A stretch of DNA of 64,000 bases, from the NCBI RefSeq assembly GCF_047948215.1, contig NC_134463.1, positions 59,641,701-59,705,700 of the forward strand, in the 5' to 3' direction. This DNA comes from Lycorma delicatula. Its lineage: Eukaryota; Arthropoda; Insecta; Hemiptera; Fulgoridae. Each line of letters begins with the position of its first letter. The stretch's first letter is position 1. A model generated the notes under the pieces. That model was not told where the DNA came from. It saw only the letters and a list, made by a program, of their open reading frames with translations, and made no database searches. A program made the position numbers and the translations under genes. Positions 1 through 12,479 of the stretch are shown here, one piece after another.

Positions 1-377
1 GCCTTTTTCTTAACTGCAGTAATAAGTCCTCATCGAGAGCTTTTCAACAATTTATCGTTGGTGTAATTATTTTCATTGGTTCTAGAGTTATAGCCAAATA
101 AAATTTTAATTAACGAAATATTTGGATCAAGGGGAAGCCACATCAGTTCGAATCAGACTCCTTATTTTTAAACATTTTTTTTAATTTTAATATATTGATA
201 ATGTTAAAAATTATTACTATAAATAATAATTAAAAACTAACAAGAAAAAAAGAAAAAATATCAGAAGTTGTTAATGAAATAAAAATGTACTTTTCATTTT
301 AAAAACACGTTTTTTTATTAAAAAAAAAAAAATTAATAGGCGTACAAGTAGATCATGGGTGTCCACATCAGATTTTT
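1..377 (+). repeat. Family A repeat, 3' part (cut by window edge)
   Basis: The window opens inside a dispersed repeat. It matches the other family A copies in order: the 'taactgcagtaataag' block, the 'agttatagccaaataaaat' block, the degenerate B-box-like motif (ttcgaatcagac), a T-rich stretch, and the terminal block 'aataggcgtacaag...gtccacatcagatttt'. Orientation is set by the B-box-like motif. No open frame of note; non-coding. Confidence 0.85.
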
Positions 378-1595
378 TAAATAATTAATAGCGCACCTAC
401 ATTTTTTATTTTATTATTGACTATTTTATGATTCTATTCTGATCATGGTTTTACCACGGTTTCCCTTGTTCAATCCAGGAAAATTTTGGGTCGGTTACTT
501 TTTTTTTATCCTTGGAATAACATATCTACCAATTCCTGACGCGATCTATACAATGTATTGTTAATACATTTCTAAACATGTTAATAAAAAAAAAAAATAA
601 TAATAATAATAAACCAACTATTATTTAAATGGTTATCTGATCTCTGTAAAACAATAATTATATCAAAAATATATTGAAACTTGCTTTATTCTGCTTCAAA
701 TCCATCAGTAATACTTTTAGCATGACCAATATAGTTTTAACAACCTCAAGCTAAGAATTTTTCAAATAATCTTCAAACAATCCCCATTCATCCTGCTGAA
801 TTTTTTTTGTAGATCAAGTAACTTTATCTAAATTGGAATCGACTATTAACAATTCAGTTTTAAGCTACAAACTAATATTTTATCTTTAAAAATTAAAGAG
901 CTACTTGATATTGGGTTTAGGTTTATTTAAAGAAAACATTCACTTATCTTCAGGATCATTTTGCAGTGTGGATGTATCCAGTTGAACTACAAACCTTCCA
1001 GCGAGTTTCCTTCCCCCTCCATTAAGCAATGGAGAGTGATTAATAGTGAATTTATTTACAAATAATTAGTGTTTTGGAAGTTGTATAGTTTAAAAAAATT
1101 AAAAAAGAAATTGTATATAAATTATTAATGTTGAGATATAGCTCCTCGTATTCACGTTGAGCAGCTTCAGAATTTCTCTTACAAAATTAATAAATAAAAA
1201 TTAAATCTGCATATTCCTCGTTAAGAAACTGCATTTTTACACTACGATATGATAACACTACACTTCCTTTATGTGTATGATAATTTATGACAACGCATTT
1301 AAAGTTCACAATTTTCATTTTTCACCAGCTGTTTAGTATTGCCAACCTGTACAATAATTTTTTTTAAATATTTCTAAGTAACATACATTTCAATTTAATT
1401 TTTTACGTAATTATTTCGTTTTATCTGTAAATTATTGCATATTAACATCTAAAGTATTGTTTTATAAATTTAGAATTTCATTTAAAATTATTTTCAATAA
1501 TCCGCGTTTTTGTTTTTAAAAAAATGTTTATTAGATATAGAAAGAATAATACGGGTTTCTTGTCTATTTTTCTTCTGTTTTACTTTTTATTGGCT
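378..1595. other. AT-rich intergenic, no gene seen
   Basis: Poly-A/T runs and an AAT microsatellite near 597-612. Short GC-richer words near 965-1030 do not extend into a coding frame. No recognisable element. Confidence 0.6.
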
Positions 1596-1599
1596 GTAT

Positions 1600-1985
1600 T
1601 TACATTAATTTTTCCCAGAATTAAATTCTGTACAAGTTTCGTTACTTAAGCTCCGCGTTTATTAGTCATTTAATGACGCTATTGTACTACAAATCTAAAA
1701 AAAAAAAAAATTATTTTGACACCGAATTTTGTGTTTTACGACTTTATGTCTTACTATCAGAGTTACAGTTCTGGGACCTATTTTATCCTATTTCTTAGCT
1801 CAAATTACATAAGAATCCTTTCTCATTAATATCGATCCCAAAAATTACGGTAGGTCTTCTTTTTATTAGAACATCATAAATCCGGGCGAAAACAAAGCAT
1901 TTCCAAACTTATGTTTTCATTATTTTCACCAATAGAAAATGTCCTGAAAGTTTCTCCGTTTCTTCACGGGGCATTCTGTATATAT
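1600..1985 (+). repeat. Family D repeat, partial
   Basis: Matches the copies at 12.5 kb and 58.5 kb in block order: 'cagaattaaattct', 'tttattagtcatttaa', 'gttctgggaccta', 'ccgggcgaaa', 'attattttcac', and a terminal 'ggggcattctgtata'. That last block mirrors the 'tatacagagtgattcc' start of the 58.5 kb copy, suggesting TA-flanked inverted ends. A short (TA)n sits directly at the end. Decayed and non-coding. Confidence 0.6.
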
Positions 1986-3361
1986 ATATATATATACACA
2001 TTTCTTTTTCTTTTTTTTTAATTCTGCACTTGATTTTTTTGTTTACTTATTAATTAAGCTCATTTTACTGTTTAAGCTCATTCAAACTATTTGTTAATGG
2101 CTATCTGTTTTTATCAATCAATACTTTCCTATGGTTTTTAAATGCATTATTACTTTACTCTTACTGCATTACGTGTACAAAAAAAGTCTTGAAAATTATA
2201 TTGTTTAGCAAGGAATAATAATAATATAAATTATTTATTATTATTATTATTTGGAACCTATTCTGAACGGTTTACATTGATTGGAATGTTAGTAAAATTA
2301 CGTATGCGAACTTTCTCGAATATAAGATTAAAAAAAATTATTTAATTTTTTTTCTCTATAATTTGACTAAGGTGTAACCGTAATTTAAATAAAAATCATA
2401 TGTACTATTGTGATACATATAAAAGAAATCAGCTTATACTTTTTTTTCATTTTTATCAAATTTTTTTACTTAATAAATGAAATGTAAAAATTTTATATAT
2501 CTTGGAATGGAGAGAAGATTCTGATGAAAGTTAGTAGTAGCAATTGGATACAAGTAAACTGAAAAAGGCGAAAGTTGTTGTTCGAAATGTTTACTAAGCG
2601 TGTTATATGTTTATAGTTATTAATAATACAGTTGGACGTAACAGGAGTTAACTTTTTTTTTATAATTGGTTCAGATAAGAGTTTAATATATAATTTGTTA
2701 TAAATACATGAATATGTGTGTGTGCGCGCGTGTTTATTGAAGGCATTTTAAAGATATTATATACATTTATATTACAGTAAGTTCACCAATTTATTTAATA
2801 CTACCAGGAGTTACTTGAGCAGTTATACTCTTAGTGTAGTTCTTGGAGATGAGAAAAGTAAATACTCGGACACAAAGTTTCATCCGAACAAGAATTCTTT
2901 ATTTCTTTTGAAAAGAATAAATAAATGCTGTTCCATTTAATAATTAAAATAATTAATAAAAAAATTATAATAAATCGTCGTATTTTATTCGTTGATGGAA
3001 GGGGGTGGTTTGAGATTAAATTTCGATTAGAATTAATTTTTGTTTAACTAAACTTAACAACTGCGACTTTCTTACATAACAGACATGACTAACTTTATAC
3101 TATCACGACCAGCTGTTGTGATTTTAACATTTTAAAATTTTACTTTTTACATAATTTAATTTTAATGATATAAATTGAAGAATAACTTTTACTCAGGATG
3201 GTCGAATGTCCGGAAATACTAGAAAAGAGACTGTGGTTGAATTTCATTTATTTATATATAAACAATATTATATATCAACTGTGCCATGTTTAAAAAACTT
3301 AACTAAAACTTACAACGAAGGTAAGGATAATTTTATTTAAAAGGTTCACAATTCTTACTGT
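1986..3361. other. AT-rich intergenic, no gene seen
   Basis: Low-complexity AT sequence with TTA runs near 2230-2250 and a small GT/GC alternation at 2714-2733. The 62-codon minus frame at 3299..3487 has no recognisable domain and overlaps a transposon end. Confidence 0.6.
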
Positions 3362-3945
3362 TAGGCGATTCAAAAAACACTTCACAACTTTAAAAGCATA
3401 TAAAAAATACTGAGATAACATACAGATTGGTTTGAGATATCGTTTCATAGAAAAAGATATAAAGTTTCTCACCCAACATTCATTCACTTTGGTTCGATAT
3501 GGCTTCCATTTTTAACGCGACATACATCCCATCTGAAGTCGATTTCATTCCAGACTGTAGCTAGCAATTCGGTCGTTATCTTTGCAGTTGCGGCGTTAAT
3601 TCGAATTAATGCCGCAGCTGTCATAAGCTCAAGAAGATAAACAGGAAAAAACGGTGCATAAACCCGATCATTAATGAAACCCCCATAAGAAAAATCTTAA
3701 CGGGGTCAAATCTGTGGTGCGAGGTGGTCATTCACTTTCACGACCGATTCACTCGACCTGGGAATCGAGTAACAAGAAAATTTTGGACTTCTAGTCGGTA
3801 GTAGGGAGGTAGTGTCCCGTTTTGCTTATAGTAATGACGTCATCATTTCTAATTGAGGAATTAGAAAGTTTTTTAGATTTCCAGATTAAAGGTACCACCT
3901 GGAAGAAGAACTGACCGTACAGTCTTTGTTTGTTACTAACAACGA
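3362..3945 (-). pseudogene. Mariner-superfamily transposon relic, 3' half of the transposase
   Basis: Minus-strand remnant of the element also present at 44036..45895. Its terminal sequence (gcgattcaaaaaacac, then a 'gagataacatacagattgg' block) aligns with that element's inverted repeat. Inside, the order matches the C-terminal half of a DD-E/D transposase: a block like SKQRLYGPLFF, the second catalytic region (QDGA-like), the RWIGR-like block, the 'DLTP' third catalytic region, and the terminal 'DVCRV..GSHIE'-like block. Many stops and frameshifts are present. Only about 580 bp survive, so it is inactive. Assignment to the insect transposases with a DUF4817-type N-terminus is from family knowledge, not search. 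Confidence 0.7.
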
Positions 3946-4745
3946 CTATCTATCTATCATTATTTTAGACAATACTATCTATTATTTTGGTTACAAATGT
4001 TCAAAAGTGTGGGGAGATACAGCTCTTAAGAGATTCCAATCTCAAATTTTATTTACAAGAGTTGAATAATTTTTAAAAATAATTCATTATTTGCGTACTT
4101 ACTCGTTTTTAAATCTTCCACTAGATTTCCTCCTAAAGGCAAAGCCCTCTGTAGTCAGAATTTTAAAAACTTTCTTTGGCCGGTTTTTTTATATATAGAT
4201 TTTTAAAATTAATATTTGGCTGTTATTTTCTACGTGTTGGCATTATTTTTAAAGGTACACAATTTTAGCTTAAATATAAATTTATCTCAAGGTAGTGTTT
4301 CTTATTGTTTAATGAAACAAATTGAAACAATTTGTTTTACCCCGTAATAATATTCACATTATCGTCATGCTAAAACTGTTTATGGCGAAACATTAGGCAT
4401 CCAATTACTTATGAGCTTCATAAAGTTTAAGTGAAAAAAAAAACTGTTAAAGTATCATTTTAAATGAAAGTAGTGGATATACAGAAGTATATAAAACTCA
4501 TTATTTGTTTTTAATTTAATACATTTTAAGTAAAATATTCCAATATTGAAGTCTGATTACCATTTGAAAAAAATTGCAGAAAAGAAAAAAGATAATAAGT
4601 GGTGAACGATAAATAGTTAATAAAAAAGCTTGCAGAGAACATACGATTAAAAAAGTGATTATAGATAAGGAGCCAGTGCCTCTTCATATAGTCATTTAAC
4701 CGACAACGATACGTACGTGAGATATACTAGTCAGTGTTATGTGTA
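3946..4745. other. AT-rich intergenic, no gene seen
   Basis: No frame, repeat or RNA-like structure recognised between the transposon relic and the SINE. Confidence 0.6.
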
Positions 4746-5042
4746 ACCCACCGGGTTGTTTTAGTGGTGAACGCGTCTTATCAAATCAGCCAATTTGGAA
4801 GTCGAGAGTTCCAGCGTTCAAGTCCTAGTAAAGTCAGTTATTTTTACACGGATTTGAATACTAGATCGTGGATACCGGTGTTCTTTGGTGGTTGGGTTTC
4901 AATTAACCACACATCTCCGGGATGGTCGAACTGAGACTGTACAAGACTACACTTCATTTACACTCTTACATATCATCCTCAATCATCCTCTGAAGTATTA
5001 TCTGAGCGGTAATTACCGGAGGATAAACAGGAAAAAGAAAGA
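4746..5042 (+). mobile_element. SINE-1, tRNA-derived SINE, near full length
   Basis: A roughly 300-bp element. An A-box-like motif (gttttagtggtgaacgcg, about 4757) is followed some 55 bp later by a B-box-like motif (gcgttcaagtcctag, about 4814), the Pol III promoter layout of a tRNA-derived SINE. A tRNA-unrelated body follows ('gtggttgggtttcaattaac', 'cttcatttacactc', 'catcctctgaagtatta') and an A-rich tail (caggaaaaagaaag). A decayed second copy lies at 57236..57440. Two short open frames here are chance readings of the SINE. Confidence 0.75.
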
Positions 5043-6050
5043 AGTCAGTGGTATGTGTATTCTGATGTGTTATTCATTAGATACAGATTATATTATTGCT
5101 ACTGTATTTTAATTGCAAAGTTATAACGAAAGAAAGGATAACAATTTGTATTTATTTTTCCGATTATCCTGCTAGAGGTAAATCATCGTTTGGAATAGTG
5201 AATGAGAACTCATCTATTCCTGTTTTTTTTACTTTTCTTTCCCACTCCCGATTTCATTAATGGATGTCTTAAACGCTTTCCATTCCGCTTTTAGAGACTA
5301 AAAAATTCTCGGTCCATCTTAATTTTTCGCCCCTCCGCCGGGTTAATTTCAATATATTACATTCTTGAGGATTTTCGCGCGAATTTTACAGTAATGTTTC
5401 TTATAGATTCCTTGTAGAGACTCAGGCCAATCGTTCCTGACATGTGTGGTTAATTAAGCCATTTGTAACATTATGTTTTTTTGTTTTAAATTTAAAAAAA
5501 ATTACATTTGAGGTTAAGGTATTAACCTTAAGCTCAAATTTTTAAGTTCTTTTTAATTAAATACATTCAAAAATTATGAAACCATAAATCGGGAGAACAA
5601 TTTTTCTTAAAAGGCTTTACATAAATTGAAATTTATTTACTTTGTAATATATGTGAAAAAAATTTCGTTTGCAAATTTCGTTTTTTTCTATTTCATTTTT
5701 GAATCAATTTATTATTAAATGAATAATTTTGTTATTAGTGTTAATAATAATATTATATTATTAAGTTGTAGGTGAGTCTGCATTTGCCCGCGGTTATTTT
5801 TATATTGTATTTGGCTAAGTGTCATTTTAATGGTGAAATTGTTCATTGATAAATCCATTATGAAAACCAAAAACAATTTCTCGTCCATGATTATATTTAT
5901 TCATGCTAGTAATTTTATAAATAACTTCCTGGTTATCTCATTTCAAATATCATATAGTTCTTTCCTTGTTTTTATACGGCTAACCATATTGATATTTTTT
6001 CGTAAACCGGTTTCTTGCTGTAAAAAAATGTTACTCTCTCTGGTGTGTAT
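5043..6050. other. AT-rich intergenic, no gene seen
   Basis: Nothing coding recognised. The 92-codon frame at 5830..6108 runs into a GT microsatellite and has no family resemblance. Confidence 0.6.
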
Positions 6051-6100
6051 TTGTGTATGTGTATGCGCGCGCGGTTGTGTGTGTGTGTGTGTGTGTGTAT
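6051..6100. repeat. GT/GC alternating microsatellite
   Basis: GT steps, a GC-alternating core near 6065-6072, then about 12 GT units. Alternating purine-pyrimidine composition. Confidence 0.9.
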
Positions 6101-6119
6101 TTGGTTGAATATAGAATAA

Positions 6120-6275
6120 GTAGAACCTTTTTTTATGATTAATTCGCTGTATTAGCTTCAAAGTTTGAGCATGGTAATATGAAAATTGAAATTTTGTAGC
6201 GTATAAATTTGGGATTCGAACCTGGGTTCTCCGGATGAAAGGCGAAACGCTACCACTCCGCCACAGAGAATTTTA
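6120..6275 (-). mobile_element. SINE-2 copy, tRNA-like head plus shared body
   Basis: Read on the minus strand, the head carries an A box (tggcggagtggtagcg) and a perfect B box (ggttcgaatcc). The shared SINE-2 body follows (tatacgctacaaaatttcaa). Anticodon-arm pairing is imperfect, so this is a SINE head or tRNA pseudogene, not a functional tRNA. The same body is joined to other heads at 46.4 and 61.7 kb. Confidence 0.7.
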
Positions 6276-6378
6276 CTTTTAACTGTTCCTATCATATGGA
6301 GTCAGAATTGTATCCGAGTATATTTGGGGCAGAGGCGGATCCGCAAATGCGAGTGAGTGAACGTGTGAGCGTATGAGC

Positions 6379-6416
6379 ATGTGTGTGTGTGTGTGTGCGC
6401 GCGCACACACGTGTAT
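6379..6416. repeat. TG-CG-CA alternating tract
   Basis: GT units run into GC units and then CA units, giving an almost uninterrupted, partly self-complementary purine-pyrimidine alternation, a composition known to favour Z-DNA. Confidence 0.9.
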
Positions 6417-6610
6417 TTCTTCCTCTTAAATTTGTATGTGATTGTCGTAAAAAAATAAGCGTACGGTATATATTTGTTTATGTTGTCAAGGTTTTGAGTA
6501 CGTATAGGAAAGTTAAGACTTATCTAAAAAAAATTATAGGTTTTGTTTTTGAACTGATTTTTTTCTCTTCCTTAAATTACAGAAGTTGCTCAGTTTTCCC
6601 CCTATGTATT

Positions 6611-7260
6611 TTTACTTCCTTGTACGAAGTAAAGGAAGTATTGTGATCGCGAAAAATGTCGGTTTTTAAATTTCAACGGAAATATCCATTTTCACCATCC
6701 CTAAATCCATTTTGACTAGTTTCGATGTGACCTCTACGTACGTAGGTACGTATGTATCTCGCATAAATCAAAAACGATTAGCCGTAGGATAATGAAATTT
6801 TGGATTTACGACTGTTGTAAGATCTAGTTGTTCACCTCCTCTTTGATTACAATCGTCTTGACCATAAATGCCCAAAAAAGCCCAAATTAAAAAAAAATTG
6901 ATTTTGGACTTTTTCTTGACCGCAGTAATGAACCCTCATTGAGAGCTTAGGTGTTAGAGTTATAGCCAAATAAAATTTTAATTAATGAAATATTTCGATC
7001 TTAGAAAGGGAGGAAAGGAACATCGGTTCGAGTTCAACTTCATTTCTTTATTTTTTTTAAATTTAAATATATTGATTTATTAATAACTATAAACCTGTGA
7101 TTGTAAAACAAGTTTTACAATAAGTAATAATTCAAAAAAAAAAAATATGAAAAAAAAACCGGAGTTACTAGTGAAATAAAATTTTACATACTTTTAAAAA
7201 TGTGTATGTGTAATTTAATAGGCGTACAAGGAAGTCATGATGTTTCCACATCAGATTTTT
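6611..7260 (+). repeat. Family A repeat, full length
   Basis: Starts with 'ttacttccttgtacgaag' and ends with 'ggcgtacaaggaagtcat...ccacatcagattttt'. The near-terminal words acttccttgtacg and cgtacaaggaagt are exact inverse complements. The interior carries short self-complementary tacg steps near 6740 and a degraded B-box-like word near 7024. Non-coding and about 650 bp, as in other full copies. Confidence 0.88.
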
Positions 7261-7748
7261 ATAATTTATTTTGAAAAGAAGTAGACAACCTTTTAAATAA
7301 AAAATACGATGTTTATCTCTAGATAATTAGAGATAAACAAAAATTAAACAGTAAGCAATAATAAGTGTTAAAAAAAAATATTTATTTTTTTGTAATCATT
7401 GTTCAGTAACTGATAATTATAGCTAAATGATACGTAACCTGAATTTATTTTTATATTCAAAAATTCTGGAAAACTTTTTTTTTATTCTCGAAAATTCAAG
7501 AAAGTTATATGCAAGTATTGTATCATTTTTTAAAAATAAGCAATAAAACAAACAATAGATTTTATCAGTATAATTATTTCACTTATTTTTTTAATTTTAT
7601 TTATTCAGCAGAAGTGTGTGATGTCCGTTGTTTTTAATAATGTATTTCAATAATAAATGGGAAGGTTATGGGTTTTAAAAATTGAATAGTATCAATATGT
7701 CAACCCACTCCTGGGATGTTAAGAGAAATATGACGGCCAACACAAAAG

Positions 7749-7752
<4 letters not shown>
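7261..7752. other. AT-rich intergenic, no gene seen
   Basis: Contains a short inverted word near 7317-7337 (gataattagagataa...). Nothing coding recognised. Confidence 0.6.

Positions 7753-7822
<70 letters not shown>
7753..7822. repeat. (AC)n microsatellite, about 35 units
   Basis: Uninterrupted AC dinucleotide run of about 70 bp, the longest perfect microsatellite in the window. Confidence 0.98.
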
Positions 7823-7824
<2 letters not shown>

Positions 7825-8062
7825 TTGTTGTTGATTTTTTTATTGGTTTTTTATACCCGTAAAAAAATATATATCTTTAATGAGTTGACACATTAAGAAT
7901 ATTTTCCCTTATTACATTCTGTAACAGTCAGAAGATTAGAAAATACATGAAAACAGATAGACTGGAAATTTTTTCGTTAGTTTCTAAATGTAGAATCGTT
8001 TCCTGAAGTTTGTGTGATATTTTGTAATTACTCTTTATAACATTATAATAATAAAAAAATGA

Positions 8063-8654
8063 AGTCTGATGTGGACACCACAAGAATTCCTTGTACGCCT
8101 ATTAAATTACTTATACACATTTTTTTTTAAATGAAAAGTACATAACATTTTATTTCATTAATAACTTTTTTAATGTTACTATTGAATTATTATTAATCGT
8201 AATCTTTTTTTTTACTGTCAAGAGGTATTATTAATAAATCAATATATTTAAATAAATAAAAAAATTAAAAAAAAGATGAGTCTGATCTATGTAAGATCCA
8301 AATATTTCATTAATTAAAATTTTATTTAGCTATAACTCTGGAACAATGTAAACATATCGTTGAAAAGTTTTCAATGAGGGCTTATTAATGCAATTAAAAA
8401 AAGTCCAGAATCCAAAAAGTTTTGGATTTTGTGCTTTTTTGGACACTTTTCGTTCAATCGATTGTAATCAAAAAGGGGAGGTCCACAACTCGATATGTTA
8501 GAACAGTCCTAAATCCAAAATTTCAACATCCTATGGCTAATCGTTTTTGAGTTATGCGAGATACATACGAATGTATCTCGCCGAAACTAGACGAAATGGA
8601 TATTTCCTTTGAAATCTGAAAACCGAGATTCCTTTACTTCGTCCAAGGAAGTAA
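8063..8654 (-). repeat. Family A repeat, near full length
   Basis: Minus-strand copy. It begins (plus strand) with 'tctgatgtggacaccaca' and ends with 'ttacttcgtccaaggaagta'. All main blocks are present in reverse order; the B-box-like region is partly lost (about 8278-8295). Confidence 0.85.
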
Positions 8655-8813
8655 AAAATTTGCTTTTTTTATTACTATTTTTTTTTTTTAATCTGTGATA
8701 ATGGTGATCATATTTCTTATATTTTATATTTATGAAATGGATTTAGATCTTTCATAACTAAATCATTTTACCTTCACCCCTTTGTTTTTAATGTGGTTTA
8801 TTCTTTACATTTT

Positions 8814-9785
8814 AGGCAGATTTCATAACAAAGCTACCTATTCTTTAATGGGTTCCATGATTCGATTTCCGGAAAATTTCGACATATATTCGCGTTTTAC
8901 ACCCCCCAGACCCTCAAAACAACCTTTAGCTCAAACGTTTATATATGTATTTGTATATACTTCACTTACACGATAACTGCCGTAATTTTGCGCCAGTCAC
9001 TTTGAAATTGTTTAAAAATAACTCGTTCCGAAATCTCGGTCGATTTCGTTAACGGCCAAAATCGGGTCATGGAACTGGAAATGGGGGGCTTTTTCGAAAA
9101 CATAAAATATCAGTATAACTTTGATATCTCTAACCATTGGTCCACGAGGTGAAAAAAATGGAGTTTTGAAGACAAAAAAATCATACCTCCCTTAACAGGC
9201 AGAGTATTGAATCGGTTTAAAGTGGCCGTTAGTTCTCTAAATATTACCTAAAACGTTTGTCTGAAACAGTTTTTTTGATATGATCAATCGTACAGCAAGG
9301 GATGACTGAAACAAAAAAAAAATATCGCTTTAACTTCTTATTAAGTACAATATCGAATTCGTTTAAAGTTCCTAGTATTCTTTTTATAAGGTTCTAAAAG
9401 TTATTTAAGTAAACTTTTTTTATATTACCAACCATTGGTCCAGGGGGTTGAAAAAATGGGATTTCAAAGAAAAAAACAATCACACCTTTCTTAATAGGCA
9501 CAGCATCGAATCGGTTTAAAGTGGTCGTTAGTTCTCTAAACATTACCTAAAAAGTTTGTCTGAAACAACTTTTGATATGACCAACCCTTACGGCAAGGGA
9601 TGATCAAAATGTTGCTGGAATTGTAAGAGGATGAGGCTTGTCGTATGCTAAACATATGAAACTTTATTTCACATGCAATCATTGTCATATTGAGTAAATT
9701 TAAAGCTTTTTTAAGGTGGAAATCTTTTTTATCCCTTCTTAGAACCGGTGAAGTTTACCTCCGCCTTCCGTCGCACTGAAATGGA
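8814..9785 (+). repeat. Family C repeat with internal tandem duplication
   Basis: One end is 'ggcagatttcataacaaag', the other 'accggtgaagtttacctccg'; in the intact family both ends carry AGGTAGATTTCA in inverse orientation. This copy is longer than the others because a module running from the 'accattggtcca' word to the 'gcaagggatga' word occurs twice, about 298 bp apart (about 9129-9308 and 9426-9607). Non-coding: the 64-codon frame at 8782..8976 lies in the end region shared by all copies. Confidence 0.8.
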
Positions 9786-10962
9786 TTTTTTAAATTATTA
9801 CGTACTTTAAGATCAGTTTTAGTCGACAGTCATTAAAACTTTTTTTTTAATATATTCTAGATTCCTGTTGTATACGTAGCCTTAAATGTTTGAACAGTAT
9901 TGAGTAATAAGAAATTAAGAAATCTTTAAGTGATTTTATGTACTTTAGAAAGAAATACCACTGGATGTCCTTCCTATACATATCATTCGACTACTGCATT
10001 AAAATATTGTATATTTGTCAATAAATCATCTAGCAGGTGTTTAAATAAAAATAGTCCCAGTAAAAAATGAGCTTTTTTTTATTTTTATTTTGTTATATTA
10101 GTGTGGTGTTCGTTTTGGGAGAACTGTTTTTATATTTTTATATTTTATTTCGTATGTCTTTTCTTTGATATTATTTTTGTGTTTATCTTTATTTGTAATA
10201 TATGAATTTCTGTGACCTTCTAAGCTATCTTGTATTATAATTTAATTTGAATAAAACTGTTTTTGGCAGGTTTTAACAATATTTTAACTCAACGATTTAA
10301 ATCCCTTCCTTAATTTAACATTCCCTTCCTTAATTTTGATAAAATATTATATAAAGATGACAGATTGTCATTTCTGTTTTGTTATGATATAGTGATACAA
10401 CTTTACTTTCTATAAATAAATAAAAAAACAGCTACTTTAACTAATTTTTTGTATATTGCTCATTTATACAGTAATAAACGTTAGAATCAAATTCTATTTT
10501 AAAATTTTATGTTTTTATATTTTAACCACAGAGTTTAATAATATTTATTAACATTTACGCTAAGTAATATTTTTTCAATAAATTTAGCGTTCGATTTTTA
10601 ATGTTTTTAAAAATAAACTGTTGATATGATTTGTGTTCAATAACAGTTTTAGTTTTTTTTTCTTTGTAATTGAAATTCTGTCTGTATTTCTGATAAAAAC
10701 TTATATTCGAATTTTTAGTTAGATGTGAGAAATAGTAATATTTATTACTGAGAAATAATTCATAATAAAGACTTCTACATTTTTTATTCATTTGACTGTT
10801 AAATGTTATTAAAGCTAAATGAAATGGATAACGGTTTTTATTAATGTCCATGCGCTTACTTGTCTGTATATTTTGATAGCAAAGTTTTAGTTATCATTTC
10901 CATTCTAATACATTTTACTATTATTTTTTTGATTGATCCATTTCATTAGTCGAAGCTTGTAC
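9786..10962. other. AT-rich intergenic, no gene seen
   Basis: The 98-codon minus frame at 10555..10851 is lysine/asparagine/phenylalanine-rich, with no recognisable domain, as expected by chance at this base composition. Confidence 0.55.
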
Positions 10963-11045
10963 AGAAATTGAAATTTTGTTCGAAAATCCAGACTGGTTTT
11001 CAAACCTAAAACCTTTCGGGCGAATGGCTGAAACGTTCGGACAAA
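10963..11045 (-). mobile_element. Decayed SINE-2-like fragment
   Basis: Block order resembles the 6.1 kb SINE-2: 'attgaaattttgt', then a degraded B box (reads gttttcaaacct on plus), then 'cgggcgaatggctgaaacg' where the intact copy has 'cggatgaaaggcgaaacg'. Short and diverged; could be coincidence. Confidence 0.35.
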
Positions 11046-11267
11046 GTAGTAGATTCAATAATTTAAACGAAATATTGTTGCTTTATTTCGTTAAATAATG
11101 GCAAAAGGTTATCTTATTGTTATCATATGTGGTCCCCCAAGTTCTTTAATTTAGAAGCCCTATTTAATTTTGTTAGGATTTTGCGTATTTATATCGGTTT
11201 GACACGCCGATTTTTGCTTTATCGTAACGTTTGAGTGTTCATATGCATAGCTACAAAAAAAACCCTT

Positions 11268-12003
11268 TCGGCACGTCGGAAGGCGGAGGTAGATTTCACC
11301 GGTGCTAAGTAGGGGATAAAAAAGATTTCCACCTTAAAGTTAAGAAAAAATTAAAATTTACTCATCACGACAATGGTTGAATGTGAAAAAAGTTTCAAAT
11401 ATTTAGCAAACAAGCCCTATTTTCTTACAATTCCAATAAAATCTGTGTCATCCCTTGCCGTAAGGGTTCGTCATATCAAAAATTGTTTCAGACAAAAGTT
11501 TTAGGTAATGATTCATTTTAAACTGATTCGATAATGCGCCTATTAAGGGAAGTATGATTTTTTTGTCTTCAAAACTCTATTTTTCCACCCCCTGGGTCAA
11601 TGGTTGGTTATATCAAAAAACTTTACTTACATAAGTTTTAGGCTCTTATCCAAAGAATCGTAGGAACTTTAAACGAATTCGATATTTTATTAAGCAATAT
11701 TTTGTTTTTTCGAAAAAGGCACCCCATTTCCACCTTCATGGTCCGATTTTGGCCGTTAGTAAAAATCGACCGAGATTTTGGGTCGAGTTTATTTTAGGGA
11801 ACAATTTGAAAGTGATTGACGCAAAATTACCACAGTTATCGTATCCAAAGTAAGTGAAATATATATAATTGTATATACAAACTTTTGAGCTGACGGTGGT
11901 TTTGGGGTCTGAGGGATATGAAATGGGAAGTTATGTCGAAATTTTCCGGAAGTCGAATCATGGTACCTATTACAACAGGTAGCTTTCTTATGAAATCTAC
12001 CTA
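11268..12003 (-). repeat. Family C repeat, full length
   Basis: Runs from 'cggaggtagatttcaccgg' to 'cttatgaaatctacct'. The terminal words AGGTAGATTTCA and TGAAATCTACCT are exact inverse complements, so the family has short terminal inverted repeats. Single copy of the internal module. No open frame; MITE-like. Confidence 0.85.
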
Positions 12004-12479
12004 AAACGTTTCAGAATCTTAACGAGTAATATATTTCGAGTTATTTCCTCGTGATAGTATGTGAGTGTCATTATTCCTCGTGAGTGTCATCGTAGGGGGC
12101 GGGGATTGCTGACAGGATTCTACTGATTATCGTTGAAATGAAAGGAAGTGTGTTGAGCTAGACTTTTAATGCGCTGCGTAAAGTAAGAATAGTTTCAGAT
12201 GAAATATTAACACTCTGTTATCGCCTGAAGTGTGTTCAGTTGAGTTTGTCTTGAGGCATATCCTTCATTAATTCCGTGTTGTCTAAATGTATGTATTTTC
12301 AACATTAAAACTATAATTGAAAAATCTACGGTGGAGTCTTGGCCAGTTGATTTTGTTTTACCAACTTACGAAATTATAATTTCTAAAATTTTTAATGTAA
12401 TAGTGAATTTGAGAAAGATACGTAAGGTCTATTGTCTGAATAACATTAGTACTAGATTTTTTGTATTATTTTTTGAAAT
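12004..12479. other. Intergenic, small direct repeats, no gene seen
   Basis: A near-direct repeat of 'ttcctcgtga...gtgagtgtcat' lies at about 12047-12092. The 103-codon frame at 12331..12642 runs into a family D copy and shows no domain. Confidence 0.5.

Noticed and set aside
6180..6275. Functional tRNA gene on the minus strand
   Set aside because: Anticodon stem mispairs and the downstream SINE-2 body is shared with other copies, so a SINE head fits better.
7753..7822. CRISPR-like or regulatory array
   Set aside because: Plain dinucleotide microsatellite; eukaryotic context, no spacers.
10555..10851. 98-codon minus-strand frame
   Set aside because: Lys/Asn/Tyr-rich low-complexity reading, no recognisable family.
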